A DNA stretch of 15,245 nucleotides from an uncultured Arsenicibacter sp. (GTDB lineage: Bacteria; Bacteroidota; Bacteroidia; Cytophagales; Spirosomataceae): NCBI RefSeq assembly GCF_945952095.1, contig NZ_CAMFHL010000179.1:1-15245 (forward strand). The letters run 5' to 3'. Shown here piece by piece: positions 6,902-13,858 of the stretch. A model generated the notes under the pieces. The model saw only the letters and a program-made list of their open reading frames with translations. It made no database searches and was not told the origin of the DNA. Position numbers and translations under genes: made by a program. How positions within the stretch are numbered: position 1 is the stretch's first letter; each line of letters starts with the position of its first letter.

Positions 6902-8437
6902 ATGCGTACCTTTTTCCGGATTTTTCTGCTGATTATTGTCCTGCTGCTGCTTGTCTGCGGAGGCACCTTTCTGTACCGTAGCCGCGACCGGCAGCCGGGC
7001 TACAGCCTCAACCTCGACGTAAAGCCGGTTGCACCCAAAGGGATAAAGGCCGGTTTTGCAGCTCTGAAAATTACCCCGGCGCTTCCCGACACCTGGACGG
7101 ATAAAAACAACGACGCCAAATATTCGGAGGAGGATGGCGACACCTATCAGGACCGCAATAACAACGGCAAATTCGATGCGTTCTGGATGGCCGGCTTCCA
7201 TAGCCAGCGCCCTGCCAACGGCATTCACGACGACCTCTGGGTACGGGCCGTCGTGATCGACGACGGGCAGACACGGATGGCCATTGCCGCCGTCGATGTA
7301 CTGGGGCTGTCCCACAACAACGTTGTCAGTATCCGGAAAGCGCTACCGGCCGAAGCGGGCATTACCTACAGCATCGTCTGCAGTACACACAACCACGAAG
7401 CCCCGGACATGCTCGGCATGTGGGGTGAAAGCATGTTTAAAACCGGCGTGAACGCGGAGTACCAGGCGTTCATTGAGCAGCAGGTAGTGAAGGCGATTAC
7501 GGAAGCCGCCAAAGGCCTGCAACCGGCACGGCTGCGTTTTGTACAGGACCTGACCGGGGCCGACACGCTGATTAAAGATACCCGCAAACCGGTTGTCAAG
7601 GATGCGGGCCTGTATATGATGCAGGCGCTGGCCGCCGACAAGGACAGTACGCTGGGTTCACTGGTGGTCTGGGGCAACCACCCCGAAACATTATGGAGCA
7701 AAAATCTCGACATTACCTCCGACTTTCCGCACTATGTCCGGACTTACCTGGAAAAAGACCTCGGCGGCACGGTGGTCTATGCGTCCGGCTGTGTCGGCGG
7801 GTTAATGACGACCCATCCCAGCCAACCGGTGCAGGACCCGCGAACCGGTAAACAGATCCTGGAACCTTCTTTTGAGAAAGCCGACGCTGAGGGCCGCCAA
7901 CTGGCGAATCTGGCCCTCAATGCTCTGAAAAGCGATACAGGCAAAGCCGTTTCAGCCATCAACATCCGGCTGCTGGCCCATACGTTTGAGCTGCCGCTCG
8001 ATAACAACATGTTTAAACTTGGCGTGGCCCTCGGCCTGCTGAAATTCGGGTATAGCAGCTGGGGGAATCTCCGGACCGAGATTGCCGGCTTTACGATCAG
8101 TTCGGCGGCCGGGCCATTAGCCAGCTTCCTGACCATTCCGGGTGAGTTGTATCCGGAAATTGCCAATGGCGGGGTGCAGCAACCCGAAGGCGGTGACTTT
8201 GGCATTGCGCCGGTTGAAACGCCCCCGCTGCGGAATCTGATGAAGGGAAAATATAAGTTTGTCCTGGGCCTCGCGAATGATGAGTTGGGGTATATTGTCC
8301 CGAAAAGTCAGTGGGATACCGAAGCGCCGTTTACGTACGGGCTTCAGAAATCGCCGTACGGGGAGGTTAACTCGGTCGGGCCGGAAACCGCCCCCCGAAT
8401 TCATCACGAAGCGGTTAGTTTGTTGAAGAGGCTGTAG
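6902..8437 (+). CDS. Membrane-anchored neutral/alkaline ceramidase-family hydrolase
   Basis: The 511-residue product starts with a membrane anchor or uncleaved signal (4-24), so its catalytic part should face the periplasm. The family marker G-F-A-A-L-K-I-T-P at 51-59 and S-T-H-N-H-E-A-P-D at 161-169 match the neutral ceramidase fold, a zinc amidase that splits ceramide into sphingosine and fatty acid. By family analogy, zinc ligands could be H163 or H165, H260 (W-G-N-H-P-E), E415 (T-I-P-G-E-L-Y) and Y464 (E-L-G-Y-I-V-P); I could not align them. The C-terminal Ig-like domain of classical ceramidases appears to be missing, and the chain is shorter than usual. Residues 67-92 form an insert with two EF-hand-like acidic loops (D67-N69-D71 and D84-N86-N88-G89-D92), probably binding calcium. 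Many Bacteroidota make sphingolipids, so lipid turnover is plausible, but members this divergent may have other amide or ester substrates. It follows the sensor gene by 148 nt across a terminator. Confidence 0.85.
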   Translation: MRTFFRIFLLIIVLLLLVCGGTFLYRSRDRQPGYSLNLDVKPVAPKGIKAGFAALKITPALPDTWTDKNNDAKYSEEDGDTYQDRNNNGKFDAFWMAGFHSQRPANGIHDDLWVRAVVIDDGQTRMAIAAVDVLGLSHNNVVSIRKALPAEAGITYSIVCSTHNHEAPDMLGMWGESMFKTGVNAEYQAFIEQQVVKAITEAAKGLQPARLRFVQDLTGADTLIKDTRKPVVKDAGLYMMQALAADKDSTLGSLVVWGNHPETLWSKNLDITSDFPHYVRTYLEKDLGGTVVYASGCVGGLMTTHPSQPVQDPRTGKQILEPSFEKADAEGRQLANLALNALKSDTGKAVSAINIRLLAHTFELPLDNNMFKLGVALGLLKFGYSSWGNLRTEIAGFTISSAAGPLASFLTIPGELYPEIANGGVQQPEGGDFGIAPVETPPLRNLMKGKYKFVLGLANDELGYIVPKSQWDTEAPFTYGLQKSPYGEVNSVGPETAPRIHHEAVSLLKRL

Positions 8438-8447
8438 ACGACGTTTT

Positions 8448-8490
8448 GTTTTAGCTTCCAGGAAGTTTTGAACTTCCTGGAAGCTAAAAC
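8448..8490. terminator. Perfect 20-bp-stem hairpin between convergent genes
   Basis: Positions 8448-8467 are the exact reverse complement of 8471-8490, leaving a 3-nt loop (TTG). The element fills most of the 59-nt gap between two converging genes, so a bidirectional terminator is likely. It is not classical: the outer stem is TTTT/AAAA and no separate U-tract follows. Each arm also contains the small palindrome CTTCC-A/T-GGAAG, so it could instead be a dispersed repeat of the genome. Confidence 0.6.
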
Positions 8491-8496
8491 AGTCAG

Positions 8497-9876
8497 TTAT
8501 TCCAGGTCTTCTGAAATAAATTTCCGCAGGGCCTGATGCGGGCGAAGGCCGTTTTTGGTACCGTTGCCGTTCACCGTAAAGGCGCGTTCGGGCGAGGCCG
8601 ATTTGGCGCGGCTGGCCAGATTGGCCGTCGAAAAATAACCGGCTTTAACCTGCTGCCATTCTTCCTCAGACATGGCGCCACGGGCCGCCTCCCCTTTTAC
8701 ATAGCCGTCGTTGAAGCTATTGATCCGGCTGTCGGTCTGGCTGATCCGGGCTTCCGCCACCAGATCGCGGAGTTCAGCCTCCAGCGTTTTCTGTTTCGTT
8801 TTTAACTCGTCCAGCGACGGCAACAGCACAAGCTCATGTTCCAGCACCGACTTACGCGTCAGTTGAGCCGCCAGTTCCTGTTCGGCCGGAATCAGTTCTT
8901 TATTCAGCCGCTTCATGCGCCGGCGCAGTTTCCAGAACCGGATATCGGCCTGTAACCAGCGGAACCAATAAGCCGAGAGCACCGGCAAGGCAATACCCAG
9001 ACACACAGCCCCCGCCAGCGCAAACAGAATCCCGCTCAGTACAAATGACAGCAATGCCCACGGACTGTTTACCAGCACCAGATTCAGGGACTCAGACTCC
9101 TGCAGCTGCTTTTCAATTTTGCTCATCACGGCAGGGCTTAACTCCTGCACCGCTCCGGTCGCGTCTACCGGCGCACCCGTAATCTGGAGCTGCCGCACCG
9201 ATTTATTGATCGCCGCCTTCAGCTGATCGGTCCGGTAAGCTTCGTACCGGAACCAGCCCAGCACCGCCAGCGTCAGGATAGAGAACACGGCCAGGGCCAG
9301 TTTAAACTTCTCGTACTTCGAACGGTTTTTTTCAGGTTCTTCCTGATAGGGCTTTTCAATAAGCCGGTCATAAGCCGGTTTGAGCAGGATCGATACCATT
9401 GCCAGACCAACCGCAAAGGCCCATGCCTCGTTGGTATCCCGGATATTGAGCGCATAGGCCACAATCTCGTGCGAAATGATCAGGTCACCGGCCACAAAGG
9501 CAATACCGGCCACCAGAAACAGCAAACCGCCCAGCAAGGAGTAGTCGGGAGACGCCTTATCCCGGCGAACCTGCAACCGTTCGCGTTCATCATCAATGGC
9601 TTTACGGTCGTTGTTCAGCCGTTCGGTCCGGGCCGACTGTACACTCAGCTTCAGCAGGTGATCCTGCAACTGACTGTAGGTTGTTTTATGATTTTCGGTT
9701 GCTTCGGCCAGCGTTTGTTCTACTTTCTGTAGCTCCTCACGCGTATGACGGGTCTGCTCGGTCAGCCATTCATAATTGACCTGACTGGACAGATACCCTT
9801 CAAAATTGGTCCGGTCAACCCCTTCAACACCACTGCTATAGCCATGCTGAAAATCCTGATTCTGTGTTGGTTCCAT
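8497..9876 (-). CDS. Unrecognised coiled-coil membrane protein (second of a pair)
   Basis: I do not recognise this 459-residue protein. Residues about 38-107 form a charged coiled coil. Membrane segments follow at about 112-136, 150-166, 191-208 and 270-302 (the last may be two). A loop of about 60 residues (210-268) lies between the third and fourth, and a second coiled coil covers about 315-385. No cleavable signal peptide is seen; the N-terminus is polar. F-x-x-G-Y-x-x-G occurs near both ends (F9-Q-H-G-Y-S-S-G and F388-N-D-G-Y-V-K-G). The gene begins 33 nt after the stop of a protein with the same coil-membrane-coil plan, so the two probably form one complex. The ATG at 9876 is the first in frame and gives a protein-like start; no strong ribosome binding site is visible. 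A role as scaffold or envelope-spanning assembly is inference only. Confidence 0.75.
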   Translation of the reverse strand: MEPTQNQDFQHGYSSGVEGVDRTNFEGYLSSQVNYEWLTEQTRHTREELQKVEQTLAEATENHKTTYSQLQDHLLKLSVQSARTERLNNDRKAIDDERERLQVRRDKASPDYSLLGGLLFLVAGIAFVAGDLIISHEIVAYALNIRDTNEAWAFAVGLAMVSILLKPAYDRLIEKPYQEEPEKNRSKYEKFKLALAVFSILTLAVLGWFRYEAYRTDQLKAAINKSVRQLQITGAPVDATGAVQELSPAVMSKIEKQLQESESLNLVLVNSPWALLSFVLSGILFALAGAVCLGIALPVLSAYWFRWLQADIRFWKLRRRMKRLNKELIPAEQELAAQLTRKSVLEHELVLLPSLDELKTKQKTLEAELRDLVAEARISQTDSRINSFNDGYVKGEAARGAMSEEEWQQVKAGYFSTANLASRAKSASPERAFTVNGNGTKNGLRPHQALRKFISEDLE

Positions 9877-9909
9877 CTGAAAATACGATTATGCCAGGCA
9901 GCACCGCGA

Positions 9910-11013
9910 TTACTGACCGTCGAGAATTTCCTTTTGCTGCTTCTCGGTCAGGCGCGATCGTAGTTGCCGGGCCAGATTAAACTCACTGATAAACAGACTA
10001 ACAAGCATATCGCGCCGGGCGTTCAACCGGTCGAGACTGGCCTCAGCGCGGTTCAGGTTAGGGAGTATCTGCCACTTCTGCGCACGGATGTCGTCGATCT
10101 CCCGTTTCAGCTGCTGGATTTCAGATTCCCAACCGGCCAGTTTTGTGCGTTTATCCGTGTCCAGTAACTGATTAGTGGCATGCGTACGCAGGTCGCGGTG
10201 CAGGACGGTCAACGTACCTAGCAACAATTTACCCGCCAGTAAAAACAGGAAGAAAATAAACACAAATAAGGCCACCGCATTCAGCACCGGCTGGGTTTGC
10301 AACGCCTGTACGAGCACAAAAAACGAAGCCGCCAGCGGTAAACCCACTTCTTCCAGCAGGCGGCGGGGCGTTACGGGTGCTGACGTCTCGTGCAAAAACG
10401 AGGTACGGCTGAACAGGTTAAACATACCCGCCAGAAACACACCGATAGAAATCAGGGCGCTGTTGCGTGGAAAGGCAGGCAGCAGCGTATCGGCAATCAG
10501 AAAGTAATTGCCGGTACACATGACCACCGAAATGGCCAGGCCAGCCAGTGTCCGCGGCAGGTGATGCTCGGCGGGTTGCCGGTTTTCGAGGCCCGAATGC
10601 TTGTGCTCCAGCTCACCGATCAGGTTTTCTTTCTGTTCAATGAACAGGTTCAGTTCCCCGATCTGCTCGTTATACCGTTCGGCCGTACGCTCCAGATCGG
10701 CCGTCCGGTGGGCAAAATAATGTTTGATCAGCGCCACTTTTTCGTCGGCGCGGGCTTCTGACAAGCCAAACAGCACCGCTTCGTCGCGCAGCAGATCTTC
10801 GTCTTCAAGCCAGGCGGGTACAGTATCAGCTACCACCGGCACATCAGCCGGTACATGTATGGTTTCCTGTTTGTCCGAAAACGGCAACGGGACAGGCACG
10901 GGCCGGACAGTGTTACCCGTCGGGGCCGGTTCTGCCACAACCGTCACCGGTATGTTTGGTTGTTGTTTACCTGCTGGTCGAAACAAATTCCTGAATCGTT
11001 CAGTCAATGTCAT
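9910..11013 (-). CDS. Unrecognised coiled-coil membrane protein (first of a pair)
   Basis: I do not recognise this 367-residue protein. A basic N-terminus (T-E-R-F-R-N-L-F-R-P) is followed by a Pro/Val/Ala-rich stretch to about residue 65, an acidic segment (68-78), a coiled coil (about 103-143), four likely membrane segments (about 155-175, 185-203, 224-240, 244-268) and a second coiled coil (about 290-335). The Pro/Val-rich stretch resembles in composition the linker of the HolD-like protein encoded just upstream, and the overall plan matches the downstream membrane protein. That hints that the three act together. It appears to have its own promoter (TAATTTTG on the minus strand, 11079-11072). 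No enzymatic motif is visible. Confidence 0.75.
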   Translation of the reverse strand: MTLTERFRNLFRPAGKQQPNIPVTVVAEPAPTGNTVRPVPVPLPFSDKQETIHVPADVPVVADTVPAWLEDEDLLRDEAVLFGLSEARADEKVALIKHYFAHRTADLERTAERYNEQIGELNLFIEQKENLIGELEHKHSGLENRQPAEHHLPRTLAGLAISVVMCTGNYFLIADTLLPAFPRNSALISIGVFLAGMFNLFSRTSFLHETSAPVTPRRLLEEVGLPLAASFFVLVQALQTQPVLNAVALFVFIFFLFLLAGKLLLGTLTVLHRDLRTHATNQLLDTDKRTKLAGWESEIQQLKREIDDIRAQKWQILPNLNRAEASLDRLNARRDMLVSLFISEFNLARQLRSRLTEKQQKEILDGQ

Positions 11014-11071
11014 CGTATCGTATCGGCTACTTATCCGATTTGCTCTTTGTGTATAACGCCGGAGAACAGGC

Positions 11072-11079
11072 CAAAATTA
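11072..11079 (-). promoter_or_regulatory. Bacteroidota-type -7 element for the membrane-protein pair
   Basis: On the minus strand the sequence reads TAATTTTG, an exact TAnnTTTG match, 58 nt upstream of the ATG at 11013. No TTG is found at the -33 distance. The position between a possible terminator and the gene start makes it a reasonable promoter. Confidence 0.35.
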
Positions 11080-11144
11080 CCTGACAGCCAGCCGGTAAGC
11101 GGCTTTCCGGTATGTCAGCCTCTATCGTTCGGCGCTTAAATATG

Positions 11145-11166
11145 AAAAAATCCCGCCAATATCGGG
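11145..11166 (-). terminator. Possible weak terminator after the HolD-like gene
   Basis: Read on the minus strand, CCCG (11166-11163) pairs with CGGG (11155-11152) around a 7-nt loop and is followed by ATTTTTT (11151-11145). The stem is only 4 bp, so termination may be partial. It begins 14 nt after the stop codon. Confidence 0.35.
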
Positions 11167-11180
11167 CCAAAAAACGCGGT

Positions 11181-11939
11181 CTACAGGCTAAAAACACGTT
11201 TCAGCGAATTCCAGAGTGCCCGTTTCAGGTTCTGGTCAGCCTCCACGGTTGGCAAGGAGTCGGCCATCAGAAACGAAATGCCCTCGAAGCGGACTGGCTG
11301 ATAGCGATCCATCATAATGTCAAGCCCGATCTTGCGGAAGGGCACCCCGAACGTAATGAAGTGGTGGATGTACTTTCCGCGCAGCAGATCCGCAAAATCA
11401 ATATGCCCGATGCGGTGCAGATTCAGCAGTTCAACCCCGTCAAGATTGAGATTAACGGCTTTCAGGATTTTTTCCAGGAACAATAAATCACTGGCGGTCA
11501 GCTCTTCATCCGCCAGAATCAACACTTTCTGATTAATGACCGGCGGTGCTGATTGGGAAACCGGCGGTTGCGGCACCGGTGCCGGCTCAGGGGCAACGGC
11601 AATCACCGGCGCGGGCTGTACCTGTACTACCGGCGCCGGCATCGGTACGGGTTCCGGTTCAACCTCCGGGGCTACAACCGGACTGACTACGGCAGGTTGG
11701 GCCACGACAGGCCGGGCCACGACAAGCTGCGGTGTAATCACGTCCATCACGACCGGCGGCGCAATGGTTACCGGTTCAACAACCATTACCGGCTCAGACA
11801 GCTCAGGCTGAGCGACCGGTTCGGTGGCCGCCGGAATCACGCCTTTGTATTCCGGATTTACGCCCGCAAACATGCGTTCGTCCAGCCGGAACAGCTGGTC
11901 GCCCTGATAGAGCGTCTGATAAAAATGCTTTACTGACAT
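11181..11939 (-). CDS. Protein with Pro/Val-rich linker and C-terminal HolD-like (UDG-fold-like) domain
   Basis: The 252-residue product has three parts: a short N-terminal region (1-33, S-V-K-H-F-Y-Q-T-L-Y-Q-G-D-Q-L), a low-complexity Pro/Val/Ala/Glu linker (about 35-135), and a compact domain (138-252). The domain starts with a hydrophobic strand K-V-L-I-L-A-D-E and a helix L-L-F-L-E-K-I-L-K-A-V. It then has V-E-L-L-N-L, F-I-T-F-G, and ends with M-A-D-S-L-P followed by L-K-R-A-L-W-N-S-L-K. That order of short motifs is what I recall for the E. coli DNA polymerase III psi subunit (HolD), a uracil-DNA-glycosylase-like fold, including the closing 'L...R..LW..L' helix. This is a remembered resemblance, not an alignment. 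No signal peptide or membrane segment is seen. Its ATG overlaps the cytochrome gene's stop (TAATG), so the two are probably translationally coupled, which is unexpected for a cytoplasmic protein behind a periplasmic redox pair. Confidence 0.75.
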   Translation of the reverse strand: MSVKHFYQTLYQGDQLFRLDERMFAGVNPEYKGVIPAATEPVAQPELSEPVMVVEPVTIAPPVVMDVITPQLVVARPVVAQPAVVSPVVAPEVEPEPVPMPAPVVQVQPAPVIAVAPEPAPVPQPPVSQSAPPVINQKVLILADEELTASDLLFLEKILKAVNLNLDGVELLNLHRIGHIDFADLLRGKYIHHFITFGVPFRKIGLDIMMDRYQPVRFEGISFLMADSLPTVEADQNLKRALWNSLKRVFSL

Positions 11940-12355
11940 TACTCACTTTTCAATTCGTACCACTTCACCTCTTTCAACGGCATTCGCCGGCCGTCGAATG
12001 TTTTTTGCTCCGGCCCGTAATATTTGACCAGATAATCCAGCACTTTGGGTTCCGATTCGCCCAGGTCCCAAAGCTTCTGTGTCCGCTGCATCCAGCGTAT
12101 TTTCTCTTTCCAGCCGTCCCGTGTAAAGCGGTTCTGGATAATCAGTTTCGGCGAATGGCAGGACGTACAATGTGCTTTCACCAGCATAAGCTGTTCATCC
12201 ATGGCCAGCCCCGTTTCCGGATCTTTCTTTACCGAATCAGCCGTCATCACCACTTTCGCGGCGGCCTTAACCGGCATTTTTTCAGCCGGTTGCACAAAGG
12301 CAGCGAGGCCGGTGACGACTGTCAGTGTGAGCAGGATTGCGTGCAGTTTTCTCAT
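11939..12355 (-). CDS. Small periplasmic monohaem cytochrome c, partner of the sulfite-oxidase-like enzyme
   Basis: The 138-residue product has a Sec signal peptide (basic M-R-K, hydrophobic 6-20) and one haem c site, C63-T-S-C66-H67. The second axial ligand is probably M89 (I-R-W-M-Q) or M125 (R-R-M-P-L). Length and layout fit class I cytochromes of the SorB type, which take electrons from the molybdenum enzyme and pass them to the respiratory chain. It starts 5 nt after the molybdoenzyme stop codon, and its own stop overlaps the next ATG by one base, so the three genes form one transcript. Some members of this family are annotated only as 'cytochrome c'; the electron-acceptor role comes from the neighbour. 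Confidence 0.88.
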   Translation of the reverse strand: MRKLHAILLTLTVVTGLAAFVQPAEKMPVKAAAKVVMTADSVKKDPETGLAMDEQLMLVKAHCTSCHSPKLIIQNRFTRDGWKEKIRWMQRTQKLWDLGESEPKVLDYLVKYYGPEQKTFDGRRMPLKEVKWYELKSE

Positions 12356-12360
12356 AGCGA

Positions 12361-13590
12361 TTACACGAGTTTAACGGCAATCCGGTGACAGGCATTGTTG
12401 CAGTAGCCTTCGGGGTTCCACTGCGGCATTACCATAGGCTGGGCCACACCGGCATCGTCAACGGCCTTCGCCCAGATTTCGTAATAGCCTTTCTGCGGCA
12501 ACCGGATTTCTGTAGACCACTGCTGCCACGCAAGCCGGTTTTTTGGAGCCTTCAGGGTTGTTTTCTGCCAGGTAGCACCGAAATCGACCGATACCTGTAC
12601 CTCCCGTACGGCCCGGTCACCGGCCCACGCATGGCCGCGCAACGCAATTGACTGCCCGACCGGTACTGTCGCTCCGGTTTTCGGGAACGTAATCAGCGAT
12701 TTCACCGGCATCGACTCAATGATTTTGAACTCGCTTTCCGGCGGATCGTAGCCCGGCTCAACGGGATTGATGGGTACCTTATAACTCTTACCCGTCATTT
12801 TCGTTCCATCGTGCACTTTATTCCGGACCGAAATCGTGTGCAGCCACTTGCCCGAAACCGACGCCGGCCAACCGCCGATCACAAGCCGCAGCGGATAGCC
12901 GTGGGCCATCGGAATGTCCTGTCCGTTCATGGCCCAAGCAATCAGGGTTTCATCTTCCAGCGCCTTCCGCATCGGTACCCCGCGCGAAATCGGCGATTGC
13001 TTCGGATCAAGGCTCAGGTGCAGGTCGCGGCCGTAATAACCGATGTAAACGGCATCGTCTTTCAGCCCCACATCGGCCAGAATATCTTTCAGGCGGACAC
13101 CGGTCCATTCGGCACAACTCACCGCCCCGTCGCCCCACTGGTTACCGGCTGTTTTCGGGTAATAGTTTGCCCGCCCGTTACCGGCACATTCGAGCACCAG
13201 CTGGTAGGTATAGGATTTAAATTTCTTTTTCAGATCGGCCAGGGTGTAGGTCTTTGATGTCTTCACCGATTCACCGTTGATCGTCAGTGTCCATTTGGCC
13301 GCATCTACGCTTTCCGGCATCAGCCCGTTGTTGCGGATGAACATTTTGTCGGCCGGCGTTACAGCGTCATCCAGCAAATGCGGTACCGCTTCTACGTTCC
13401 AGGGCTTATTGTTCAGCACCAGCATATCCTTGTGCTTTGCCGGCATCGGGTCCGGCTCCGTCCCGAACACGACGGGCAGGTAATTGGCCGGCATCCGGTC
13501 AGCAAACACAATGTCGGTGCCCAATAGCGTAGTCATGGTTGCCAGGGCTGAACGCTGCAAAAAGCCCCGACGGTCGAAAAGATGATTCAT
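12361..13590 (-). CDS. Tat-exported sulfite-oxidase-family molybdopterin oxidoreductase
   Basis: The 409-residue product begins with a twin-arginine signal (D-R-R-G-F-L-Q at 6-12, hydrophobic to about 30), so it is folded with its cofactor before export. The molybdopterin domain spans about 80-260. C135 in L-E-C-A-G-N-G-R is the expected molybdenum ligand of the sulfite oxidase family. The C-terminal dimerisation domain (about 290-405) carries the usual strands V-S-V-D-F-G-A-T-W and closes with W391-N-P-E-G-Y and N-N-A-C-H-R. Members oxidise sulfite to sulfate, or act on other small oxyanions, and donate electrons to a cytochrome; a cytochrome c gene follows 5 nt downstream, the SorAB arrangement. 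A haem b5 domain, as in animal enzymes, is absent. The substrate cannot be proven from sequence alone. C397-N-N-A-C401-H402 forms a CX3CH pattern, unusual for this family. The leader is long and repeat-rich (13591-13792). Confidence 0.92.
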   Translation of the reverse strand: MNHLFDRRGFLQRSALATMTTLLGTDIVFADRMPANYLPVVFGTEPDPMPAKHKDMLVLNNKPWNVEAVPHLLDDAVTPADKMFIRNNGLMPESVDAAKWTLTINGESVKTSKTYTLADLKKKFKSYTYQLVLECAGNGRANYYPKTAGNQWGDGAVSCAEWTGVRLKDILADVGLKDDAVYIGYYGRDLHLSLDPKQSPISRGVPMRKALEDETLIAWAMNGQDIPMAHGYPLRLVIGGWPASVSGKWLHTISVRNKVHDGTKMTGKSYKVPINPVEPGYDPPESEFKIIESMPVKSLITFPKTGATVPVGQSIALRGHAWAGDRAVREVQVSVDFGATWQKTTLKAPKNRLAWQQWSTEIRLPQKGYYEIWAKAVDDAGVAQPMVMPQWNPEGYCNNACHRIAVKLV

Positions 13591-13613
13591 TTTATAATTC
13601 AGGGTTATTTTTT

Positions 13614-13688
13614 GGGTTACTGTTGGTTCTCAGTTACTGTTTGTTCTGAGTTGCTGATGGTTCTGGGTTACTGTTGGTTCTGCGTTAG
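13614..13688. repeat. Four tandem 17-bp repeats plus a partial fifth
   Basis: Units lie at 13614-13630, 13631-13647, 13648-13664 and 13665-13681, with 7 bases of a fifth at 13682-13688. Units 1 and 4 are identical (GGGTTACTGTTGGTTCT). Units 2 and 3 each differ from them at three or four positions. The array begins 24 nt upstream of the molybdoenzyme start, so it would be transcribed in its leader or serve as a multi-copy protein-binding site. Length and regular spacing resemble iterons, but no replication gene is nearby. Confidence 0.85.
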
Positions 13689-13732
13689 TAGTGGTGACAG
13701 CGCCGGCTGCCGGTCCTGCCACCACTACTAAC
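13684..13732. repeat. 49-nt inverted repeat (13-bp perfect stem)
   Basis: GTTAGTAGTGGTG (13684-13696) is the exact reverse complement of CACCACTACTAAC (13720-13732). After one mismatch, CAG (13698-13700) pairs with CTG (13716-13718). The loop is GC-rich and can fold further (GCCGGC). No T-run follows on either strand, so a structured leader or protein-binding site is more likely than a terminator. Confidence 0.75.
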
Positions 13733-13748
13733 TCACTAGCCCAGTTCA

Positions 13749-13778
13749 CTCTTTCTCTTTTTCTCTCTTTCTCTCTTT
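13749..13778 (+). other. 30-nt pure pyrimidine tract
   Basis: Positions 13749-13778 contain only C and T, mostly CTCTTT-type units; the minus strand is therefore purine-only. Such tracts can adopt unusual DNA structure or vary in length by slippage. In the molybdoenzyme transcript it would be an A/G-rich leader segment. Confidence 0.8.
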
Positions 13779-13784
13779 AATTCC

Positions 13785-13792
13785 CAAAGATA
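13785..13792 (-). promoter_or_regulatory. Candidate -7 element for the molybdoenzyme operon
   Basis: Read on the minus strand, TATCTTTG matches TAnnTTTG exactly. No TTG is found at the -33 distance. If used, the leader would be nearly 190 nt and include the pyrimidine tract, the hairpin and the tandem repeats. Confidence 0.3.
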
Positions 13793-13816
13793 ACGCCGTT
13801 AACAGAAAGATAACGC
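13786..13816. repeat. 11-bp direct repeat, 20-bp period
   Basis: AAAGATAACGC occurs at 13786-13796 and 13806-13816. The first copy overlaps the candidate -7 element of the minus-strand operon. The two copies could bind a regulator of either divergent gene. Confidence 0.5.
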
Positions 13817-13858
13817 ATGCGGGTTGCGATCCAATCCATATATTGTGGGCTGAAAACG

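Noticed and set aside
11536..11936. Gly/Thr-rich and Arg/His-rich open frames opposite the HolD-like gene
   Set aside because: They are the complement of its Pro/Val-rich linker; the repetitive composition is explained by that linker.
13614..13688. CRISPR array or plasmid origin made of the 17-bp repeats
   Set aside because: The units abut with no spacers, are too short for CRISPR, and no replication or Cas gene is near.
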